A stretch of 64,000 bases of DNA from Adiantum capillus-veneris (taxonomy: Eukaryota; Streptophyta; Polypodiopsida; Polypodiales; Pteridaceae): assembly GCA_014529385.2 (NCBI GenBank), contig CM043961.1:13309978-13373977 (forward strand), given 5' to 3'. Under the pieces are notes generated by a model that did no database searches, was not told where the DNA came from, and was given only the letters and a program-made list of their open reading frames with translations. The stretch's first letter is position 1, and each line of letters begins with the position of its first letter. This document shows, in pieces, positions 12,074 to 22,725 of this stretch. The position numbers and the translations under genes were made by a program.

Positions 12074-13450
12074 GTTGGTTTTGCACGCTCTGTTTTCTTC
12101 ATACTCTTTGGGGATAGTGAGTACGTATAGGGGTGTGTGTTTGGGTGGGAGCGTAGGAGTTTGTTTTTGGAGTATGTTTCTTTCGTTTGATTCCTCAGTT
12201 TCTTATTTGCTCTTATCTTCCCCAGTGTTCTTGCCTTCTTTGTTTTCTTGTGTTCTTCGCTTGGGTTTACTTGGGTTTACGTTTGCTGACTTGTTGATCT
12301 GCTCTCAACTCGCTCTACCAGGTTTCTACATCAAGTTTCCAGAGCTGTTGTCCCTCATGAAGCAGATCCCTTGACATTTTTACCAAGTACCACCAGATCC
12401 AACCAACCTTTTTGCATCAGCAATCAGCGTTTTCAGCCAAGTACTAGATCTGCCTAGCAACCCAGATCATCCAGCATTTTGCAGATTCAGCCCTAGATCT
12501 TCATCGGTTTTAGTTTTCAACCATAGCCCCGTCTCAGATTGCAAATCCCCAGCAGTTCCCCTCACGTTTTGCATTTTCAGCCTTTAGCTTCGCAGATCCA
12601 AGCATCTATCACAAGATCCCGTCAGCATCTTAGCATCTAGGACCATTGTATCAGTATTTGTGCAATCTAAAGCAAATACCTATGTAGCGATAGAGAGGGG
12701 GGGCCTTGGAAGGGGGTTTTGGACCCCATCCGGTGTTGGTCTTCTTTCTCTCTCTACACTCACAAAACCTTCACTCACTGTATCTCTCCTCTCTCTAGTC
12801 TATTGCACATCCCTCTCATGAAATAAAAGAAACCTTGAGTACGCATTGAGCACTCATCCTGAAACTCGCCACCCGAAACTTGCAACGAAGAGACCAAAAA
12901 CTTCACCAAAGAATCTCCAATATCACGTTCTGGATCTCCAAGGCCATACGGTGCACTCTGACACAATTGGCATCACCACTCCACACCCACTTTGCATCAA
13001 AATCCTGGAGAGAGAGAGAGAGAGACTCTTCCCTTGCAATATTAAACAGGGCTATGACGCTCTGCAACCTGCAGAAGCGTAAAGAAGGATTGGACAGAAC
13101 TGAAGAAAAGGCTGTGAAATCCTCCAACTTTTCACCACACTCAAGGTGCCCAGCAAACAAAGAAGAAAGAGAAAAGAACATGCAAAATCACACAGAACAC
13201 ACACACCCCATACACAAGTGAAACCCCATGCACAAGCAATTTCACACAAAGAAAACAAAGCATAGACAAGCAAGCAACAGTATCAAGCAACAAGAAAGGA
13301 AAACGAGAAAGAAATGTACCTGCCTAAGAATGACAAAACAGAAAACAATTAAACAACCACAGGCACCAAGGAGGAAAGGGAGGGAGGAGGGCGAATGGTT
13401 GGGTTTGGGGCGGTCGCGGGGGGGGTGGTTGGATTATTGGAGCATCAATC

Positions 13451-14635
13451 TGTCACAAAACGGGAGCGTACACGAGCACTTAGAAAATCTGAAAATTATA
13501 ATTCTTTGAAAACATGAGAGAAGGGAGAAGATCGACACAGTATTGGGGACCAGAAGATGGGCTGGTCCCCCCCCCCCGTTAAGAGTATTCTTTTATTCAG
13601 GGAGAATTCTTATACAAGCACGAGAACCCGAGGAAACCCCTCCGTTCTGTAATCTTAGACCCGAAGGTCGTGCTTTCCCGTAAAGGGCTTGGGCACAAGG
13701 CCATTCCTTCCCGTAAGGGACTTAGGCGCGAAGCCGTACTTTCCCGTAAGGGACTTAGGCGTGAAGCCGTACTTCCCGTGAAGGGCCTTCCCGTGAGACG
13801 GGAGATTCCTGCAAAACAAACCACACAAAGCAACAATTCTCAATGCGTATCAACACCTTATACCTGTCGTTCCTTGCTCGGAGAATCGACCTCCGTACTC
13901 AGTCGTCACGCGATCACTTGCAAATTCTATCGCCAGCACGTGCTCCAGAATCCCAGCGCTAGTTCTTGCTGCTGCTCCCGGCGTATCAAAACTGGAACGC
14001 TTGCTGCCCTTTTATAGGCTCTGACACCTGGCGGGAATAGAGGCCCAAAAAGCAGAGCCAGCGTCCCTAGAGAGAGGAGAGAGAAAGATCGCAAATTCAG
14101 CCCCCCCCCCCCTCTGCGTAGCTTTTCTAGCGCTGCCTTTTTTTGAAGGACTTGCTTTATTTTATTAATAAAGGCCCGATCACTTAAAAGTGACCGGCCA
14201 CTTTAATAAAATAAAGTGTGAACCTGTTCAAACTTTAAAAACTCACTTAGTCAATGAAAACAATGCTACACGGACACATTCCAGGCATCCCCGGGTGCAA
14301 GGCACGACACAGATGCAATGCAGACACAGACTCCTCGCGGGAAAACATCTGTCCTCCCGCGACTGTTCTTGCTTTTCGTAAAAAGCTTCATTGAACCCAT
14401 CTTTATTCTTGTGCTTGCGTTCTTACGCGTATTTTCTTACTTAGTTCGGATTTCCTCCTTAGCCTACGGAATGCCCCCTTACTGATGCACCCGTCACCCA
14501 TCATGTGACGCATCAAGGGCACTCGTAACCCGGCCCTTTCCACCGAACTTACGGAAACTCCTTCGCAATGTTTACCGTCACCCATCAAATGACACATCAG
14601 AGTTTGTCCGTTCTTGATGGCAGTTCCTGTAGCTA
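13451..14635 (-). repeat. Solo LTR of the LARD family
   Basis: Reverse-complement relative of the 3398/8359 LTRs. It opens TGTCACAAAACGGGAGC (reverse of the LTR end), carries the 'ggaccagaagatgggctggtc' region near 13540-13570 and the hairpin array near 14480-14605. The 5-bp word caatc flanks it on both sides (13446-13450 and 14636-14640). No internal region or second LTR is attached, so it probably formed by LTR-LTR recombination. The right end reads GCTA rather than GCA, a small change from the family terminus. Confidence 0.75.
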
Positions 14636-14727
14636 CAATCTTTTAACAGTTCTTAGTGCACATAATAAAATATCCTAAAAAAGAGATTAATCATTAAAAA
14701 TAAGAAAATAGTCCAATTAGCAACACA

Positions 14728-14913
14728 ATCACATGAAAGCCTGTACGCGGAGAGCCACTTACGGCAGGCAGAGACAGTGCGGCAAGGCAGACCATAGCAC
14801 GAAGAGCAGTTGCACGCCGCCAGAGGGAAGTGAGAGGGCACAGCAAATAGAAAGTTAGAGCAGCGTACCTCTCCCTCGTAACCACCCCCCCCCCCCCCCC
14901 CCCCCCCCCCCCG

Positions 14914-14968
<55 letters not shown>

Positions 14969-15165
14969 GAGGGGGGGCAAAGGATTTATCTACAGAAGGC
15001 GAACAACTGGAGCATCCATCACAAGAAAGCCTGTGCACAAAGAGCGTCTTGCGGCAGGCAGAGACGGTGCAGCAAGGCAGACCAAAGCACGAAGAGCAGT
15101 TGCACGTTGCTGAGACGCGAGGGGGCACAGCAAATAGAAAGTTCGTCTCCCCCTCGTACGCCCGT

Positions 15166-15176
<11 letters not shown>
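14728..15176. repeat. Diverged tandem duplication, each copy ending in poly-C
   Basis: Copy 1 (14728-14884) and copy 2 (15018-15176) share 'ggcaggcagagac', 'gcaaggcagacca' and 'agcacgaagagcagttgcac'. Copy 1 ends in a C-run (14885-14912) followed by (TG)n (14919-14965); copy 2 ends in a C-run (15166-15176) followed by (TC)n (15177-15233). I do not recognise the repeat unit. Confidence 0.75.
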
Positions 15177-15236
<60 letters not shown>

Positions 15237-15239
15237 CCC

Positions 15240-16510
15240 CTCAAGGCATCAGCACCACATGCCATTATCCGAGCAGAGCTAGTGGCCCCCCCATTAGTGA
15301 GGCGCTCACCAGATCAGTCTCCTTCATACACCGCATGTGGGAACTTCCTAGAGACAGATATGCTCGCATTGCACTTGAGTCCTCTCAACAGTTAGCCATG
15401 CAGGGAGATACAGCATGCTGGTATGGGGAGATGACATCATGGTTTCACGCGCATGGGTTCAGCATAGACAAGTTGCTACCCTTCCAGTACTCATTGGATG
15501 CACCATCTCTCACTCTTACACAGTCCGAGATCACCAGGCTCATCCGCCAAGACCTGACCCAGCTAGACACTAGGAGGACATGGATACAGCCGGCGCAGGA
15601 GCTGGGCACGAAGATGGCTTTCTACAGAGAGCATCTTCTCCAGCTTACGGAGGATGGTTTTGTGACGAGACCCAGATACATGGACACCCACTTGTCTCAT
15701 GGGATACGATGTGCTATTGGCCAGTTACGCACATCTTCTCACCAGTTGTGGATTGAGACTGGGCGATACAGCGGAGTACCAGCAAAGGCCAGGACTTGCC
15801 CCTTGTGTGACATGGAGCCTGAGACAGAGTTGCACTACACATGCCCCTGCCCCGTCTACTACGAGATACGAGGCCGCTTCCATTGCTTGTTCAGAGGGGG
15901 TTTTGGACCACTCTCCAGAGTCATGGGATATGAGGATCAGAGATGCTTGAGTTTGTTCTTGCTCGAGCTACGCACACAGAGATAGCCTGATGAGTGGAGA
16001 GGCTAGCCAGTCTCAGAGACGGATGACAGATTTCTTTAGAGCAGACACTGGGCAGCCGCAGGAGCTACTACCATAGAAGAGCTCACTTTTGTCTCACACA
16101 AGAGGCACATTGATCGACCGAGCGAGTGAGCTGGGGAAATCCAGGCGCCCATGACTGCGGAGGACTACACAACATCGACGGAGGCTTCATCAGAAGATTC
16201 GGAGCACTCTGGCCAGGCATGCACGACACCCAGTCATACTACTGACTATGGAGGAGATTGATGAGATCCGCCAGTGCCCAATGCTAGATCTCCTGTGATT
16301 TAGCTATCCCGGCCAGCTGCCCATTTTGCTTAGTTCACATCGACCAGTCTCGGATCCCATAGTATTTTTTTGTTTTGTTTTGTTATGTTGTTAGTTTTTG
16401 TTACTCTGACTTTGTATCAGATCCACCACATTGTAACTTTCTGGTCTCATAGGTCACTTTGGCCTTTTGAAGACGTTAATATAACATTTCAATTCATTTC
16501 ATTTCATTTG
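15240..16510 (+). mobile_element. 5'-truncated LINE (non-LTR retrotransposon) tail
   Basis: Holds the C-terminal end of a LINE ORF2, about 500 bp of 3' untranslated sequence, and a short repeated 3' tail (atttc units, 16484-16510). Severe 5' truncation is the normal outcome of LINE insertion. It lies in the presumed intron downstream of AARE exon 7, on the opposite strand to that gene. Flanking duplications could not be identified because both edges are microsatellite. Confidence 0.7.
15245..15985 (+). pseudogene. LINE ORF2 C-terminal fragment with zinc-binding motif
   Basis: About 245 codons without a stop, ending at a natural TAG. The distal part reads 'IGQLRTSSHQLWIETGRY' and then 'CPLCDMEPETELHYTCPC'. 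This is the CX2C...HX3C zinc-binding tail and preceding 'LR.SH.L.IE.GR' motif found after the RT domain in many non-LTR elements. The RT catalytic core and endonuclease are absent, so the fragment is not functional. The open frame runs upstream through the CT repeat, but that part is repeat translation rather than gene. Confidence 0.7.
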
Positions 16511-16554
16511 TGTGTGTGTGTGTGTGTGTGTGTGAAGAGAGGGGGGCGCCAGGA

Positions 16555-16571
16555 GGGGGGGGGGGGGGGGG
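16555..16571 (+). repeat. G17 run beside a (TG)13 tract
   Basis: A 17-base G run follows (TG)n at 16509-16534 and a shorter G-run, immediately next to AARE exon 7. G-quadruplex formation is possible. Confidence 0.9.
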
Positions 16572-16606
16572 CGTTGTTGTCTGGTTGTCAACTTCAAATA
16601 ATGCAC

Positions 16607-19600
16607 CTTCCAATGTCGATAGCCAGGATCACTTGGGTGCTGTACCAAGGAGATGACAGTAAAATAGTTTGGTTATCAGATAGCCATGGGGATGCAATTA
16701 CACTCTGACAATATAGGCCTGGAAATCCCCCTGCCGGTTGTGCCACAGACACCTGAAGTAACAGAAAATTACATTCGAACAAAGTTGAAGTAGAAAAAAA
16801 CTAAATAAATGGTCAAACTCTCTTGACTTACCACCTCCCTGATGTCTAAGTTTGAACTTGAAGTTTCAAGTCCATGCCATTCCACAACGTGTAATGAGTT
16901 TGTCCCACTGTGGACTCCAGTGGTGACAGCTCCTTCAGCAGACAAGAACATAAGGCAATTTCCATTTGGACTGCATTACAATCAGAAAGAAGAGGCCAAT
17001 ACATATGTTACTCCCTAACTTAAATAAGTCGATGAAGCCTTCAAACATTGCAATTTCTTAGATGACATTCAGGCGATTATGTGCCCTTTGAATTCCAAGT
17101 GTGACCTGCAAAGGTGCAATCTAAGCTCTTGACATTCAATCAGCTAATACTTTGGCAACTGAACTGTCTGTTTACATATGTGACAACCATAACACGTTCT
17201 ATACTCGTGTCACACCTCAAAAACAACTCCTCTGACCCTGTATGATACAAGTCACAAGTACGCTATTAAATGATTGGCCAACAAATCAGATGGTCAGAAT
17301 AGAAGTTAAGCAACAACTTTCTCTCTCCCTACAAATAGTCAATAATTGGTACAGCACTCATTTAAAGAACTGGTAATTAGAAGTTCAAAGTAGAAGTACA
17401 GCATTTTCTATCTAAAAGGAAAGAGAGAGCTTCACACCTTTTCACCCATATCACCAGAAAACTGACATGCCTTACCAAACCACAATGCAATCCAGTCGAC
17501 CTCCAATGCAATAAAGAGATGTGAAGAATCGTCAAAGAGAAATGGAGGAACATGCACCATGCCATCAGAACTACGGTAATGCCTCTGCAGCACAAAATCT
17601 GCATGCTTTGAAAAGGTTCACCTAAGACCTCAGATAAGGTCAAACAGTTGACTCACCTCCCAGTATTGAATGAATGCCCACATACATTAAATAGAACTGT
17701 CCATAACTTAGGAGTGCTTCAGCTGCACAAGGTTTCACTCAGAGTCTAGAATTCAAGGCTTGCACCACCTGTTTTGGGTACCTCTTTAGGATGACCTTAT
17801 CTTATGGTTATACTCCACACGCAAAATAACCAGTAAGCTCATTTGTGGTTCTCAGATACTTGTAGCTCACAATTCCGCATGACCCACCATCTGACAAGCA
17901 AAATCTAAAAAATGCTCACATAGAAAAATATGAAGTATGCAAACTTGACTCATTCTTGAAAAGTGCCAAAAACCAGGCTTTTGCAACAGCTAAGCACAAC
18001 TGAAAAATGGACAGCAGGAAACTTTGGCATGGAAGAACTATCACAAAAGTGCTGATTGCAAACAACGCAGCCTTTTCTCGTAATTAAATCCAGGAAAACA
18101 CAAATTTCAAACAGAAAAGTTGTATAATAGCATAGCTTATTTCACCTACTTTCATCATAGTTAGTTTTCACAAGAAAAAAAATATTATAAATAAACACCA
18201 CAAACCCCCCGGTATGTCAGCATAGCTCGGTTCCACTAGTACTAGCAGAATTTTGTTCCGCAGTTGTCTTAAAATCCCTTGAAGGACAACTAATACTTCA
18301 AGCACACTTGATGGAACACATCCTCACCTGAAGCGTGGTAAAAAAGCGCTTGTTATGGAATTCGTCAGTTTGCATACGCTGCTTGGAGAATCTGAGACCC
18401 TGTTTGCAATGTGGCACAAACTCAGCCTGTCAAAACTCTTACATAGAACATATTTGTAATTTACCGGGGCCTAATTGCTGCAAAGAACCTCACCTTTCAT
18501 CTTGAAAAGCCTGTACTGCATAGAGGGCACAAGGCCTGTTGTAACAGTATTTAATCCCAAGTTTTCTTAAGGTATTGAAGTTACTTGAGGTCGATGGCCA
18601 CCCAACAAATATCAGCAGCCGAGAATCACCTGGTGCCCAAGTGACTTGGCCAACACTCAAATCATCGGGAACACCATCCACCTTCTGTACAGATCCACTA
18701 CAAGCATAGAGAAGAGAAAACTTACCATTTGTAGCACTATGACTGGACAAAACACTGATAAGCTGACAGGCTGCCACACCACTTACTTTTGTAGGTCCGC
18801 TACATAGAGACATGGTCTGCGTTTCCCAGTGTATGATTCACCCCAATCTTCCTGCCAGTCTCCCTGGCCTTTCCAGGAATGAACATCGTTGTCATTTGCT
18901 TGAGTACTGGATGAAACAAGCGCTTTCCCAAAAACTGGTTTGCCAATAACTGGCTCCTCCGCGACATATGCGACATAGGACTCATCATGACTCCATGACA
19001 CTCCTTCAAACCTTTAAAAGCAGACAGCCAACAGGAATAGAACACAAAGCACTACAGCCTGTCAATGCTATGAACCTATAGTGACAGTTGAAGTCGATTT
19101 TCTGACTATTGAAAGTGATTTTAGCACTCAGCATTACCATCCATCAACATATATAGAGCCATGGATCGATGCGGGAACCCATATCTCTTTCACAAGTTGA
19201 GCAGAATTCCAAACCTCCAACTTTGTAGGGTTAGCACCATTTTTGGGGGTAGAGTCACTGTTTCTGACTACAAGAAGTTTTTGCCCAGACGAGGAAGGGA
19301 GCAAGAGAGATATTCCTGTCAATTCAAAAGGAAAGGCTGACCAGTTGCATGTGGCTTCTTTCTCCTGTTCTTTTGGAATATTGATGAATGAAAGATATTT
19401 TCTCTTGCTGTTGGCCACTAGATTGACTTCACTCATTGCAACCAGTGCCTCCAAACTATGTCCTGCATGTTGACAGCACACTTTAGAGTGCTCTAGAGCT
19501 GGCTAAGGACAACTTAGAGCCACAAGAAATCAAAACATGTGCATACAGCTCAACCATCTGCCATTGTGAATTGCTGATATGCAGCAGTGAAAATTTGTGT

Positions 19601-19847
19601 GCTTAATGTCATCAGGTGTGTGGATTGCAAGCTCAAGTGCCATAAATTTGAGGTGGTGATTCGGAGGCGTAATGAGAGCATCAAAAGTACTACTATGCCA
19701 CAGAAACTGCTGCACACCTGTCCTGGAGGGCAACAGCCAAGCTTTGTCGATGCTTGGAATCCGGTGAATTGATTGAAGAAGTTCGTAGTGTTCCAAGAGA
19801 TTCAGCTCTTCTGTTGTAGAAGGGACTTCTGCCTTGGTAGATGCCAT
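16607..19847 (-). CDS. AARE: Acylamino-acid-releasing enzyme, exons 1-7 (partial gene)
   Basis: Serine peptidase of the prolyl-oligopeptidase family (S9C) that removes N-acylated residues from peptides; plant forms act in cytosol and plastid. Minus-strand exons: 19718-19847, 19138-19462, 18787-19011, 18494-18697, 18328-18399, 16832-16970 and 16607-16752. Each junction is GT-AG and the phases join without a stop, giving about 413 residues. Family hallmarks are 'SIDKAWLLPSRTG', 'SWSHDESYVAYVAEEP', 'WKGQGDWQEDWGESYTGKR', 'LGIKYCYNRPCALYAV' and 'GGFPGLYCQSVIASPWLSD'. This is the N-terminal beta-propeller half of a protein usually near 760-830 residues. The alpha/beta-hydrolase half with the Ser-Asp-His triad was not found. 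Either it lies beyond the left edge after a TE-filled intron, or it is lost. The ATG at 19847 was chosen; an in-frame ATG at 19910 would add 21 residues. Confidence 0.9.
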
Positions 19848-19930
19848 TTTCGCAGTTCTCAAAGGATGCTTCTGCTGTATACTACTGCACCAAAATTTGC
19901 AAGGAGTCATGTATGAAGAACATCAAGAGG

Positions 19931-19969
<39 letters not shown>

Positions 19970-20424
19970 GACGACAGGGTTGTAGGGGTAGAACAAGGAA
20001 GATGTACGAAACGGGCCGAGTTGCAGAAGGGATGGTGATCGAGCCGAGATGGCCCGTTGCAAAGTTGAGAAGGAAGCTGGCGATGTTGCAGCGAGCTCAG
20101 CATGTTATAAATCCTTCATTGCCCCACTAAATGTGGAGGACATAAGGTGAGAGGTGTAAATTCTGAAAAAGAAAAAAGATGCAAAATCCTCTATCGCTGG
20201 TACATATGGCTAAAAAAACAAAAATACAAAAAATCACTATCTATATCTATATCTACATAGTGGAAGGACATTTTCTAGAGAAGAACAAGCTAAGGGAAAA
20301 ATAAAAGTCTTTTGACTTTTCATCTTCATAGGTCTTTTCATTTCCTAAACTCCCCTTCATGATTCCCCTTGACGAAGCCCCAAAAGATCGTTGAACAAAG
20401 CTCAACAGACCTCCTCCCATGTGA

Positions 20425-20426
<2 letters not shown>
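19848..20426 (-). promoter_or_regulatory. Upstream region / probable 5' UTR and promoter of AARE
   Basis: A (GA)16 tract (19933-19964, CT on the AARE sense strand) lies about 90-120 bases upstream of the chosen start codon, a common arrangement for plant 5' UTR pyrimidine tracts. I found no convincing TATA box. Assignment is by position only. Confidence 0.4.
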
Positions 20427-20522
<96 letters not shown>

Positions 20523-20524
20523 CG
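20427..20524 (+). repeat. Compound microsatellite (TC)n(TG)n(CG)n
   Basis: TC units 20427-20464, TG units 20465-20514 and CG units 20515-20524 without spacers. It includes potential Z-DNA (TG/CG) next to a polypyrimidine tract. Confidence 0.97.
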
Positions 20525-22260
20525 CCAGCCCTAGCTTTTTGTCACCAAACACGTAAGAGCATCTTGATAGATACCCACTAATTAACTCCTCAAAAAACTT
20601 TTGTGCAACTTACTAGTTTGCCTTGATTGCTTCACTAAGGAAATGGTGTAAATTCTAAAAGTGGAGTAGTGTTGTACATGCCACCTCATAGCATAGCTTA
20701 TTCTCAATGTTTCATAACATATCTCCTCGAAGCTTCTCCTCAAAGCTCTGTGACCTCACGACACGATTAGAATTTGGAGCTAGACAATGCATGAAGGAAA
20801 AGAATTTAAAGATGATAATCTCTCGAAATGCAAAGAGATGCATTTTGTGCATGGGATACTTGTGCCCGTTAAAAAGAAAAAGGACTATATGATAAGACTC
20901 TCTATGGTGTGGAGTTGGCACTATTCTCCACATTGTTAATAAATAACATAGGGAATGTGCTCTTTCCCCGTTGCTTTTATCCCCTCCAAATTACGCTTTG
21001 CCTCTAGTGTTAGAGGGACTTTCTTTTAAAAATACTCCAGTTGCACAAGGAAGAATTCTTTACCTTTAATTTCATGCAGACTTGTGAAATCCTTAATGAC
21101 GTGAATGATATGCTATGGCCTACTCTCTTGGTGTCCACTCATTGGACATTGTAGAAGTTGAGCTCGCTCATTAGGGTCCTTGTTATCTTCATCTACAACC
21201 TTTTAGATATAAGTGATGTGAATTGATTGCTTTAACGACACATGATGTAAGTGATGTAAATTTATCTACATACTTTTTTATATCACATTCATAAAATTGG
21301 AAGACGGGGTATAAATGCACCTTTTGTATCGATGGTAGCTTGCTCTTGAGTCTTTGTAAGGTCTCTTATCAAAGATAATCGCAACCCTCTAGGTGGAGTT
21401 CCTATACTTTGAAGGTGGAGTTATTATACTTTGAAGGTGTGAGAGAAAGAAACTTTCTTTTTTTCTCCTCGCCCTCCTCATCTTGGTTCAGTTCATCACA
21501 ACAGTCTTGTTGTTCTCAACTTTGAAGCAACGATTGGCCTAAGATTCATGTTGGTTTTTGGATTGAATTCAGCTTTATTTGAGGACACATGAACACGAAA
21601 CAATCAAAAATTAGAGAACTTACTTTCTTTGGCTTAGTCTCTAACTTTAAAAAATCTTCAATGAAATACAAGCTTGAGAAAAAAAAATTGGTTTTTCCCA
21701 TAGAGAAGGTGACAAATCGCTTCTTCATGCTCCAAAGCCCTAAGATAAACCATGCAAGAATAATATTTCAAGCTTGGCTCCACACCATACTTTGTCCTTG
21801 TGGGACGTGTGTCTAACCTCACTATCGTATTTTATTGCAGTTTCAGCGAGAACCACGATTAAATTGTCAATCCATGGGACGAAGCTGACCCGACTAGTGC
21901 ATAGAGGCTACAAGAGGTTGTCAATCTCTCAGAAAACAACAAACAACTCGAATCTAACTCAAGTTACACTCAAGTGACTGAAATCACCAAAAGCCAATCG
22001 ATCATCGACAAACAAATCACATCCGTTACAGCATCAAATGACATCCAAACGTAGCGAAACTTCTCGATGACAAGTTTATAAGACCTAAGCACATATGCTT
22101 ATGGTCGTTGCAAAATTGCGATTATTAACAGCAATGGATTTTTGACCTAGCCGTTTTCGACCCAGAATGCACCTAAATGCTTAGCAATGATGCCCCAATA
22201 TCCCGCCTATGCTTAGTTTTTTATTTTGAAGTGTAAATTCCTACTTATGATGAAATTAGG
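20525..22260. other. No gene recognised; possible retroelement leader
   Basis: Only small frames without family resemblance. The right end (22115-22135) contains 'attgcgattattaacagc', resembling half of the palindromes at 26.4-27.0 kb, so at least the last 200 bases may be the leader of an old LTR element on the minus strand. Confidence 0.35.
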
Positions 22261-22261
22261 C

Positions 22262-22289
22262 CCCGCGTCGCCGGCGACGCCAAAAGCTA
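22262..22289 (-). promoter_or_regulatory. Primer-binding-site-like sequence
   Basis: On the minus strand the bases read TTTTGGCGTCGCCGGCGACG. This resembles the plant gypsy site TGGCGCCGTTGCCGGGGA (tRNA-Asp type) but is imperfect. If real, it marks an LTR immediately to the right. Confidence 0.3.
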
Positions 22290-22687
22290 CGAAACACTGT
22301 GACGTGTTTACCTCAATGCGTAGAGCTCTTACTTGCGGTTACAATGCAACAATTGCTACTGCAATGTGACAACCGGAGAGGGAGTAGGAAGCGCGAGAAG
22401 GACAGAAGTGAGTGCTATTTCATTATCCAGAACTTACAATTAACTTACAAAATTTGGCTTTTATACCTTAGCCAAGGTTTTTGGTGGTCAAAACTAATAA
22501 TCTGGGATCTCTAACTAAAGATAGGTAATGACACGTTGATACAATCTGGAAGCTTGTAGCCTTTGCTCAACTATTACAAGGTTTACTCGAAAAATAGGAG
22601 TTACAATATTCTTGATATATAAAAAATAATAAGTATTTTTACATGAGAGCTCCGATAAATGGTATCCGTGTTAGCTTACTGCTAACA
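22290..22687 (-). repeat. Candidate LTR with adjacent polypurine tract
   Basis: On the minus strand a purine tract (22688-22700, GAGGAGGGGGGAA) leads straight into TGTTAGCAGTAAGCTAACA, a typical LTR opening that also forms a small hairpin. The other end is near 22290, where a primer-site-like sequence begins. A partner LTR was not found to the right. A purine tract on one side and a primer site on the other would mean an LTR shared by two head-to-tail units. Confidence 0.5.
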
Positions 22688-22725
22688 TTCCCCCCTCCTC
22701 GCCTGTGTCGTCCCTTAAGACAGCT

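Larger units (their letters stand above)
10332..13450. other. About 3.1 kb with no recognised gene
   Basis: Contains a 32-bp tandem repeat (11157-11220), a GT tract (12023-12070) and short GA/CT runs near 12735-12800 and 13010-13025. It may be a very large AARE intron, because AARE exon 7 lies further right on the minus strand, but I could identify no later AARE exon here. Confidence 0.4.

Noticed and set aside
11958-12374. Open frame running through the GT tract
   Set aside because: Its length comes from repeat translation (Cys-Val); flanking residues are low complexity.
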